Shown piece by piece: positions 24,901-36,900 of a stretch of 64,000 bases of DNA. Every line of letters starts with the position of its first letter. Position 1 is the stretch's first letter. The DNA lies in the NCBI GenBank assembly GCA_002633005.1, contig NMRA01000105.1, positions 126,001 to 190,000 on the forward strand. Reading direction: 5' to 3'. The translations under genes were made by a program, and so were the position numbers. This DNA is from Phoronis australis. Its lineage: Eukaryota > Phoronida > Phoronidae. A model generated the notes under the pieces. It had not been told where the DNA came from. It made no database searches and saw only the letters and a program-made list of their open reading frames with translations.

Positions 24901-27900
24901 AGAAGTTCATGCTCCATGAGAGTTTTAAACCTCAACAATAAATAGTCTACGAGTGAGTCTTTAGTGATAAGTATCTTGGTTACACAAACAATTGAACATA
25001 AAAGATGCACGTTTACAGCAAACTATGCAAAGTAACACCACATATTATGACAATACATTGACAGAATAGTAACAATGATGCAAACACGTCTACTGGTATA
25101 TGTTATAACTATTTAAAATCATAATTTAGCTCAAGGGAACATTTACATCACAGCACTTAAGATCATAAATAAGGAAAACATGCACAAAAAGCTGGAGACC
25201 CAGTGCCAGGACAAACTACTTAACTAGAAAACAAATGATAGTAATGCTTTTTATTTTGCATTGCATGGTATTACATTACGATCGATAGACACTCAGGCCA
25301 AGGCCCAGGGTGGAAAGCCTGGTTGCTGACCAGAAATTTCAAGAAAGGGGCTTAAATCGCAAATTTCAAAAAATTGAGAGTGGCTGCTTAGTAACCTGAA
25401 CAAGGACACATAACCTGAGAGCCAGACAGCTACCACGACAACAAAAATTTGAAGTAAACAGACCCAAAATTCAAAGAACTTGGCTCAAGATATCTACCTT
25501 GGCATGTTAATAATCAAGAATTTAAAACTGGTTTTTAATGGACACCTAATTTGAATACATAAGACTAGCTTGAGAAATAAGAAAATGCAATTTAAAAAAT
25601 ACCTGACAAAATTTCAGGACTGACTTGCTAAATTAACGTCATCAAAATTATGAATTATTAGAGCAAACTTCCTCCTTTGTTAACAATTCAAATTTAGCAA
25701 GCTTAAACAAGTGACTCGTTATACAGGATTAGGTTTAGCTCTTCAAACTTCAAGAAGACAGGTTCTTATTTATCATTATTTGTTGTAGTGTAGAAGTTTA
25801 CTAATGTGCCTTACTGTGACCTATATTCAAAGTTCATCAACATTTTTGAAGGTATTAAACATCATTCAGATAATATGCCTGATTGTTCAGTTAGGCTCAC
25901 AGGTCAGACCTCTCCATTGTGTTGTCCTCATACAGATATTCATCTCTGATGCTTTATCCCCAAAACAAAAGAAGACAGTGATTAAGACCAGGGGCTGTGG
26001 AATGCAGCTATTGAAATTGCAGCTGGCCATTAAGTAAGGCAGTTATTGAATGAGGGTGTAGGACTTAATGGATAGTTTTAATACATTGCAGAGGACATTT
26101 ACAGAACACCATGTCCTTGGGTACGACTGCAAATTCACAGCGACATGGAATGCATTGACCCAGTTTCCATATTTGAAACAGCATGACTGTTTTGACAGTA
26201 AATTGCTGAAACAAAACATGGGTTGGTGGAAGCCTACGAGGCGAAAAGTAGGGGATGGGCACAAATGTGAGCGTGGACTTGAATCTGAATGTTTACAGTT
26301 CATAGTTTGTATTTTGTCTTAATCGTATTCAGTTCAGGATAACACACGAGTATTTGTTATCAAATGATGACACCTAAAAGCTATTTCACTGCTTCAAATT
26401 TTGTACATTGACATCAAAAACCAATGAAACATATTGCATTAGAGACTGTTCCATGTTTTACACCCATGCGAATAATTTAAGGATTTCATGTACTCTCAAT
26501 TGACCAGTTCCAACCAGTTTATCAAAACGAACTAGTAATGAATACAATAGTCAAGATTTATTTTGGTATCTATTAAACAGGGCTTGGAATGACCAATGGC
26601 AAAAAAGAGGAAAAATTTCCAAGTGATGTATCGTTCCAAGAATAAATAGGCTCGTGTAATAGAAGTATGTCTGTGTTGTAAAATTTAACTGAAATATTAA
26701 TGTTTTGTATTTATAAAGTAAAAAAATTATAAAAAAGAGACACAAACAGAGGAAACTGGAAATTAAATGAGAGGGAATCAAAACCCAATGAGGAAATCTT
26801 TTTAAAAGAAGAAAATTCCAAGCCTTGATAAAGTTTCTGCTTTTGATTTAAGATTGTTACCATAACTGGTCTTCACTTGTTCCTTACTGTGTTTAGAGGT
26901 GATTCCTGGGATTAGACAAAACTGAGAAATCATTATAGCTTATTGGAGTTGATAGGTTGGCTTGTCACCACAGGACAATATGTGCCGAGGCTTATAAGGG
27001 TTGGCTGGTCACCACAGAACAATATGTGTCGAGGCTTATTAGGGTTGATAGGTTGGCTCGTCATCACATGACAATATATGTGTCAAGGCTTATTGGGGTT
27101 GATAGGTTGGCTTGTAATCACACGACAATATATGTGTCAAGGCTTATTAGGGTTGATAGGTTGGCTTGTCATCACAGAACAATATATGTGTCGAGGCTTA
27201 TTAGGGTTGATAGGTTGGCTTGTCACCACAGGACAATATATGTGTCGAGGCTTATTGGAGTTGATAGGTTGGCTTGTCATAACACGACAATATATGTGTC
27301 GAGGCTTATTAGGGTTGATAGGTTGGCTTGTCATCACAGAACAATATATGTGTCGAGGCTTATTAGGGGTGATAGTTTGGCTTGCCACCACAGGACAATA
27401 TATGTGTCGAGGCTTATTAGGGTTGATAGGTTGGCTTGTCATCGGAGGATAATTTGTATGTGCTGAGCATGACTTCAAGTGCTTCCTAACTCTCAAATCT
27501 TCCCTAGCTCCGAGCCTTTGTGCCTCATTTGAGAAAGGAACCTTTATAATGGCAAGTGGTTTAACCAAAAGTTAAGACTCTCCGATGGTCGAAGACGAGA
27601 GTACATGGAGCTTTAACTACTCAAAATGAAATGGTGCTATGTAATTTATGGTGGTATTCAGTAAGGTTCATTTTTATACTTTCATCATTAATTTCATGTG
27701 GTGAACTGCTCACGTTGAAATCTTGTATTCACAGTGTGTCTGCAATAAAGATTATAAATGGCATATCAAAATCGTCATCGTAACGTCACTGAACATCAAG
27801 AGATTATTGGTAATGACATCATCACCACCTCCAGTAGCATTACCTTAGTCCACTTGTCCACCTTCCAGATGCCCACTGGACACTGCGACATCTCACACTC

Positions 27901-30900
27901 CTCTCTGTTTCTTGGCCACTCGCCGCTACACAGCTCATGGTTCACGACGGTGCCGTTGGACTTGCACCAGATATCCCGTACCTTCCTCCCTTGACCGCAA
28001 CTCACGGAACACTGTGGGGAAACATTTTTAACACGTCTGTTTNAGGGTTGGCTGGTCATCACATGACAATATATGTGTCGAGGCTTATTAGGGTTGATAG
28101 GTTGGCTTGTCATCACACGACAATATATGTGTCAAGGCTTATTAGGGTTGATAGGTTGGCTTGTCACCACAGGACAATATGTGTCGAGGCTTATTAGGGT
28201 TGATAGGTTGGCTTGTCATCACATGACATATATGTGTCGAGGCTTATTAGGGTTGATGTGTTGGCTTGTCATCGAAGGACAATATATGCGGCAAGGCTTA
28301 TTAGGGTTGATAGGCTGGCTTGTCATCACATGACAATATATGTGTCGAGGCTTATTAGGGTTGATGGGTTGACTTGTCATCGGAGGATAATTTGTATGTG
28401 CTGAGCATGACTTCAAGTGCTTCCTAACTCTCAAATCTTCCCTAGCTCCGAGCCTTTGTGCCTCATTTGAGAAAGGAACCTTTATAATGGCAAGTGGTTT
28501 AACCAAAAGTTAAGACTCTCCGATGGTCGAAGACGAGAGTACATGGAGCTTTAACTACTCAAAATGAAATGGTGCTATGTAATTTATGGTGGTATTCAGT
28601 AAGGTTCATTTTTATACTTTCATCATTAATTTCATGTGGTGAACTGCTCACGTTGAAATCTTGTATTCACAGTGTGTCTGCAATAAAGATTATAAATGGC
28701 ATATCAAAATCGTCATCGTAACGTCACTGAACATCAAGAGATTATTGGTAATGACATCATCACCACCTCCAGTAGCATTACCTTAGTCCACTTGTCCACC
28801 TTCCAGATGCCCACTGGACACTGCGACATCTCACACTCCTCTCTGTTTCTTGGCCACTCGCCGCTACACAGCTCATGGTTCACGACGGTGCCGTTGGACT
28901 TGCACCAGATATCCCGTACCTTCCTCCCTTGACCGCAACTCACGGAACACTGTGGGGAAACATTTTTAACACGTCTGTTTTAAAATACATGGAAATGCAT
29001 GTAAGGGTAATTTGATGATAAACGCCACTACGATTTATGAAACTGATTAGATTTTATCTTAGTTTTGAAAAATAAACACAGGATAATGTGTAAACAAGGG
29101 ATGAAAAAATCCTAAGTGAACAAAGTTACTCAGAGGTTTAGTAGTTTTCAGGATAACAAAAATGATTTATCAATGAAAACAGAACTCTTTCAGGAAACTG
29201 GTGAACATGTTCAAACCTTCAAGTCTGCAAAACTCATATCCAGGTAAGAGAATAACAATATTTCAAACTTCCATGATGACAATAAACGATCTGCCATGAG
29301 CAACAAATTACAGGTTTCAATCCCATTCATGACAAACTATACATTGTACGCACTATTCAAAAACTTTTAATTCTGTCAAAGCTAATTATTTTCAAAGCAA
29401 GACTGCTGTTAATAATACAACAATTACTTAACATCACACAAAATATGACTGTTTACCGACCTCAAATGACTGTACAAAAATATCTTAAAAGATAGCCTGA
29501 GAAAGACTTTATTTTTTCCAGATCAGAGTACTGCTAAATATTCAGAACGAGTAACCAAGAAGCAACAACAAAATGCATCTTACTTGACTCCATTCACCAG
29601 CTACCCACTGTGGGCAGGCACGTTTTCTACATCTACGGAGAGAGCGTGGCCTTGACCCTCTACACAGAGACTCCTCGACAGTTGAGTTGTCAGCATTCAG
29701 GCACATTACCCTCCGCACTCGTTGACCCATACCACAGCTAACAGAACACTTTGAAGACAAACATTGAAATATGTTAAGGCTAGTTTATAGTCATTCCCAA
29801 ATATTTAGCTTCCACAATTTATTTCGTCACTCGAGTATTTAAAGAAACTTATTTCTCTAACTTTAGCATTACGGAAATTCCTTGGTCTTGCTTATGTTTG
29901 TAATCAACAAGCTTCAGGTATATTGTTGGGGAGCAATATTTCCTTGACAGCGTCCTTGATGCGTGAACTTTAAGACCAAATATCGTACCCATTTCCTTGT
30001 GAACAATTATACTTATAAATTATATATAAAATTACCATCTGAGGTTCAAAATTTACCCACAAGCTTAGAATAATTTTTGCAAAACATTTTGGCCACTTGA
30101 AGCATTGCCGATGAGGGGTGCCAACCGGGGGTGGAATTGGTGGTGAGGGAGAGGGAAGACTTTTCCCTTCAACCAAAATATTACCCGCAAAAGGAACACG
30201 TTTTCCCTCAGGTGAGCACGGGCCCAGTTTAAAATAAGCAGTTTATACACATTTGCCACTGTTACTGTTGGTTAGAAAAAATGTGCATTCTCATATAACA
30301 ACAGTTACTTCATCTCTTGAACAAGACATACCAGCAAGGAAACTCATAGCAGAGATTTTTGAAAGAAGTTTGAAGGTGGCAACAATACCCATAGAACCCA
30401 GTTGCATTTTTATGCATTCCACACTAGCGTGGCACTTTGCAGCATGTTTGTCATGCCAGTGTGTCACATTTACACAAGTTATCCACGCTTTCCACATTAG
30501 CACGGCATTGCTGAACATGATCGCTCTGCACGAGTGTCTCATTTTTAATTGATTTCCACCTAGATGTTTTCCCACTTTTAACTCATTCAGAGGCGTGATA
30601 ATTGAGTACAATTTCCACTTGAGCTGAGGCGCATACCTTTGACCACTTGCCCTTATACCAGTAGGTGACAGGTGGACATTCTCTTTCTCTGCACCCCTCA
30701 CTACTCGACGGACGCAGTCTCGTGTCACAGCTACTATCTGGCAAGTTTTTACCACTCGCTTCGCGGCAGAGGACAGCTCGACGTCTCATACCCTTGCCAC
30801 ATGAGGCTGTACACTGCAATAATCAGCAGATGAAATTAGATGTCTGCTGGGCAACGGCATATGTTCCTACAAAGCCCCTTTCCGCAGGTAAAACTACCCA

Positions 30901-33900
30901 AACAGGACAATAATGCTTTAATGGCCTTGCAAAAACAGCAATAAAACTTTGTGGCATTAACAGATTCTTGTTTTCAAAGTGTGAGTGAACCATCTCGCAA
31001 AGTAGTACGCATGCCGTGAATAATACGCTTACACGAAAGTCACGCATTTCTAAAGATATGCGTGACTTTTCACCGCTCGTCCTTCTGAGCGGCTTTTACC
31101 GGGATCAAAGGGAGCGCAGCGCCAGTGTTGGACTCAGTTGCAATGACCGCATTGTCCGGTGCGAGCAAAACCCAATTAAGTGTTATTATCCGACCATAAA
31201 CTGTAAGCATCTCTGCCTGTACATATTGGCGAATTTTCAAAATACATTAACCAACTGTTTTCGTTAAAAACAAACACCACAGCTGTATTCAGACGGAAAA
31301 ATCAACCAAGTTTGGATTTCGCGTTTTAAAAATCGATGAACTATTAAGCTAAAAACTACAAACATTGGGTACAATAAAAGATTAACGACTAAGCATATTG
31401 ATATAATCGGTGATTTACAAACGCTGATCAGAGTAACCCACCTGTCCCCACTCCCCAAAGCTCCACACAGGACACGGTGTCATGCACCGTTGAATCTCGT
31501 CAGGCTTCTCTGTGTCACACTTGACTGAGGGTCCTCTCTCGTCATGGCAGACCACCTGCCGTCTCTGCCAACCATTACCACACGTCTTGGAACACTGGCA
31601 GTATGAAGACAAAGTTAACCACAAGTTCCTTAGAAATGCAGCAAGCTATGGTAAAAATACTTGGGACAAAAACAATGGCTAAAATTGACATATTTCTATT
31701 TTTCAGAGGATTACCACATTGTTGCAAGTGCTCACAATTTTACCAAATGCTGTTTGAAAATAGCTACACAATACAAACAAAGTTAATTTTCCTGAAAAGT
31801 TACATTTGTTGAGAATTTTGACAAAATGAAATTTCATCTGTCCACTATGTTGTGTACCAAACCAAATAATCTTTAGCGAAGTCGGTAATTTATCTGACAA
31901 CAAATACATTCAAACAGCAAAAGGTGAAGCATGTTCAGAAAGACAATATTGAATAGAATTAGGTTTTATTAGTAATGGACTTTGCAGGGCTAAAAAACCA
32001 GATAAACACAACACTTGGTAAATATACCAAGTTATGCTGGTTATCATACTAAAACACTTCAAAAATATATTTAACATCTGGAGACAAATATGATTCCTGT
32101 TACCTTTGAGAAGAGTCCATCACGGCATTCAATTCAGATGACATAACTCATACAACAGTCCCTCCCATGGTCAATTATAAGGACACCAAAACCGGCGTTG
32201 TCCTACTAACAGACATTAAAAACGGCATTCCCATCCAATTCCTTGAAACAAAACAATACTCTGTAACCCTCAACAACACTTTGATGGAAAATTTGAGAAC
32301 TCTTTTTGAAGTCTGCGAAACAGGCAAGCATGACCTACACTTTTACCGAATTGCAAGGCAACTCTGGACAAAGACCACCCACAAAGAACCATAACACCCA
32401 ATCTGGAACAGGGAGTATGAGTTTTTAGTTGATTCTTGCTTTTATCTTACAAGATTGATGCCAATGATGCATTAGCAGGTGGCTGAACGGAGAATGGCTA
32501 AAATCATCAAAGCAGGGCTTGGTATCCTTTAAGTAAAACTCGCATGTATTGGATCTATCTGGACCAAGAGGATTCATCTGAATAAAGCAGATCTGATAAT
32601 ACGAAACAGTGCTATCTGCCTCCAAGATATCGACAAGCACGCTCTGTCAGAGTTCACCACTTACCGACCCCCAGGGACCCGTCCTCCATCGACTAATTCC
32701 ACCAACTTCATTGGTCGCAATCTTATTATGGTGGATTCGCGTCACTACAGCGCATGGCTTTAAGTTACACTTCCTCTCATTGTCAGGCCTCGTCTTCGTA
32801 TCGCAGTGACCTTCGTGACGTTGACGATCCACCATAATACAACCCACCAATCGTGTCTCTGATCCTTCACCGCAGGACTTAGAACACTATTTAAAAATAA
32901 AAAATAAAAACAACATTAAGAACTTCCCAAACGTTTCTTATATTCTTTTCTAAATCATTTCTACTTTGAAAAAACAATGTTAGGCACTGTGACATTTTTC
33001 AAACCAAAACTTTTTGCCACGGTAATTAACTGCGTTTTGTAATCAAAGATTCAACATTGAGATTCATTAACTATAAATAGTAGTGCTTCTAAGACAACAC
33101 ACAGCATGCAAGCTTTGAGTCACCCAGTTGAAAGAACAAAATACAGAAAACTTGAGCCAAATAATGGAGTTGAGTTAGCAGAGTTGGGTCCGCCTCTCAA
33201 AGACTTCAGCAAGGCTGGTGACGTTATTATCATTCTGGCCAATAGGTGGTATTTTAACCGACCGGTTAAAACACCACCTATTGGCGAGAATGATATTAAC
33301 ACTACTAGCCAAGCTGAAGTCAGTGAGAGACAGACGCAACGTCGGTAACTCAAGTATTAAGCAAGTTCCAGTATTTGACTCAATTTTTTCGAATTTTAAC
33401 ACAGCAACCATCGACAATTGCCTCCCACGCTACATCAACCATAAAAACCTCAGTTATGTTAGCCAATTGCAAGACAGTCGGCCATACTCTGCTCTCCCAC
33501 CAGGACGATCGCCATGACAACTCACCTGACTCCAGTCTCCCACTCTCCATTTGCCGCAGTAGGCCATCATACACTCCTCTGTAGACACAGGTCGAGGAGC
33601 ATTAGCGCACTTATCAGGACCAGCAGGTCTACCATCAAATGTCCGACAGCTAACATAACGGGCTCGTACACCGACCCCACAGGAGGAGGAACACTGGATC
33701 AGTTAATAGACGTGTTACTTAAGTGCTAAACAGAGGAGGCAGTGTGGACTTGTGGGATGGGCTTCTGTTTTTTTTTACTCAAGGCTGTGGGTTCGAGTCC
33801 CACTGGGTTACACTGATAGACCCTTGAGTCAGGTTTCTAGCTCACCAGCTCCGTTACATACATTAATAAAGCATAAAAATGGTTCCAGGTGATCAGTGCA

Positions 33901-36900
33901 ATGGGTCCACTTAAGCGGTCATATTATATAACAACAGAAAGATTAAGAATCCCGTCTTCATTTTATGAAAGCAAAGCCAGAGAATAAAATTTTATTGGCA
34001 TCACTTACATTGCAACTTTCCAAGCTATTTATAACAAACAATTGCTAAACATTTTATGATATTTTGATACCTGAGCTCCTGACCAACTTCAATTCAGAGT
34101 CAACTTGAAAATAGACCAATGATGTGAAAATGGAAAGTTTACTTAAGCCATGAAACGTTATTTGTCTCTTACGGAATTAATTCTCAAATAAAAATTAGTG
34201 AGCACAGGCCCAAATTACAGACATTCATTAACTTTAGACAATATTTTGAATGAAATGTCAGGGGAGAGCGACAAATCTAAAATCTTGACATTTGAAAACA
34301 AACTTTACAATGACATCCTAAATGGTGCTAAGTAAATAGTACATGTCACATATAGCATTTTCTATTTCATATCCAATTACTTACAGGGGTCCAACCTCCT
34401 GTCCTCCACTGCACAACTTGGTTCAAAGGTCGCTCAACTTCAAGCTTAGTGGGAACAACAGTAGTTGTAGCCACTGTGGTTGGTAAAGTAGTGGGAACAG
34501 GGCATGGGTTGTTTAGGCAGCTCCTAAGTGAAGCTGGTTTCAAGGACTTGTCACAGGCAGTGTCTGGCAGCTCCCTCTCATCTGCTGCCCAGCACGCTAC
34601 TGACCTCTGGTGGAGGCCATCACCACAAGTAGTGCCACACTGAAAGGTGATCATACTTAAAGAAAGTGTATGAGTACTGACAGTGGTAATTTAGAACACA
34701 TCACAAAAAAGAAAAAAGCGTAAGTTCCAATGTCTTCACAAATAAGTGCACAACACTCTCAAACATCTTTATCTCATTTTCAAATGGAATTCCTTACATT
34801 ATTCCCACGAACAAAATTCTAGTCAATTTCAACAAAACCATTGATACATTTCACTATCAATCTTAGTTCGAATGAGGTACAAACTCCAAAGAGCGCTGGT
34901 ACATAATTTCAAATTACACCCCTCCTTACCTTTGACCAGTCCCCCGTACGCCATGAAGGGCAAGGACCGACATCACACACTTTCTCCACTGTCGGTCGAT
35001 TGCCAGCACAGAATTTGTCCTCAATCTTTTGTCCCTCAAAGGTACATGTGACCAATCGCTGTGCAATGCCTTGACCACAAGTAACAGAGCACTGCAAAGA
35101 AAAGTGACTTAGTTTATAAAACACTTGCTAAGCAAAAGGTCACAACGCTTTGTTATAAGAGGACACACAGGCGATTGCCAAAGAACACTAAACATTCAAA
35201 ATCAAATCAGTTTGTAAAGCCAGTCTACAGTACAACTAATACCAACAATAAACTCATGAGTAATAAGAAATTTGACAAATATATATCAATCTTCTTTCTG
35301 GAGCAATTTGCCCTAAATTGAGGAATTCCTCAATAACCACAAGCCATGTTTCTTTGTACCATGTATTATATCCTGTCACTTAGCTTACCTCAGACCATCC
35401 ATCTTTCTTCCAAACTGGACATGGAATGACACATGACCTCTCCACGACCTTTGACTGCTTACATCGCCCTGCATCCACTTTATTGCCTTCTCTGTTTACA
35501 CAAGTGGCTTGTCGCCTGGCCACACCCGTACCACATGTCACCGGACACTAAAAGAAACGTTGAATATACTAATAGACAGCACGCAATTTGAGGTGATAAC
35601 ATTGACAAATGAGAAGATGATGTCCAGAATGACCATAAGTCAGAATTCTGAAAAAGATCTAGTTCTCGCTTTACATTGTCCATTCATAAAACTAAACACT
35701 CTTGACAATTAAAACTGTCGCAGCAAAAACAAGCCCCAAAGCCAACACTCAGAAAATTGTCCAATAAAAATACATGAAATGACCCAGGATACTCGAATGC
35801 CATGATTGAAAGTACCCGTCATGGTAGCTAAATGAAACTCACCCTCAAGCAACATGATCAGTACTTTTTCATCCTGTCATTACATGGAAATAGCATTTTG
35901 TCAGATTACTTTTGGTTTGCTTTGTTTACACCCCTGGCCTGACACATGAATGGGTCTGTTTTCAGAGTGTTTTTGTGCACACACTAGTCTCATACCTCAG
36001 TGTTTTCACATCCCACGGACACGCTAGCATCGACACTCCTGAGTGCTCTCCATGTGAACAAATCACTTGCTGTTGTGCATACTCAGTGCTTCCATTACAA
36101 GCCAAGCTTTCATTACATGGGGACAAACACTGAGTCACTTACCAATGACCACGCTGAGTACTGTCATTGCCCTGGGACACGCTAGCCTAGACAGTTCCCT
36201 CCTATCCACGTACGCAACTCACTTACTGATGGCCATACCCAGTGCTTCCGTTACACGGAGATGAATCCGTTACACAGGGACAGACACAAAGTCACTTACC
36301 GAGGTCCAGTCCGAGTACTTCCATTCCCCTGGGACACACTTGCCGCGACAGGCCACCTCTCCACTTGGCTTGTCCTCTGAACACTCGGCATCCTTCAGGA
36401 TCTGAGCCTTCCTTCGACTCCTCTTAACACAAAGTACACGCTGCCTCTTGACACCAGTGCCACACTCTACAGAACACTTGGCTCTAGGGTCGGCCACGAT
36501 GTTCCAGCTAGAACGGCGATGAAGTTGCTGAATTATCATTTGTGACACAAATATGATCTAATGCAAACTTGCAACCTATGAAAAACTTGACTGTAACATC
36601 AGCTGTGATAGTAGAATGAATGTTTATGTCAATGACTCCATTAGAATATAAGTAACAATAATAAAATACAATAGCATGCTCCATCACTCAATAGAGACTA
36701 AGGTAACAATCTTCCTGCCATCTATCAGAATTTATTCCCTCAAACGATGCGACAGACGTTACATCTCATGACACATGACAACGATGACATAACTGACACG
36801 GCCAATGTGCTCCAGTTACTCGCCATGCCAGTCAATGAAGTTCTCGAGATGAGACTTCACGACTCTGACAAGTAAAATTAAATTACTCATCAGCCATGAT

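Larger units (their letters stand above)
27441..28980. repeat. Duplicated segment, copies 27441-28042 and 28379-28980
   Basis: The two stretches of about 602 bases look identical, offset 938. Each holds the TSP1-12 exon and flanking intron. Between them are the n at 28043 and minisatellite block 2. Confidence 0.92.

Noticed and set aside
26957-27466. Long forward frames encoding an 18-residue repeat protein (and the antisense equivalent at 27137-27568)
   Set aside because: They are translations of the intronic 54-bp minisatellite, open only because the unit is divisible by 3.
32167-32394. 75-codon plus-strand frame starting [12 protein letters not shown]
   Set aside because: It lies antisense in an ADAMTS intron and I do not recognise it; codon use looks plausible, but nothing else supports it.
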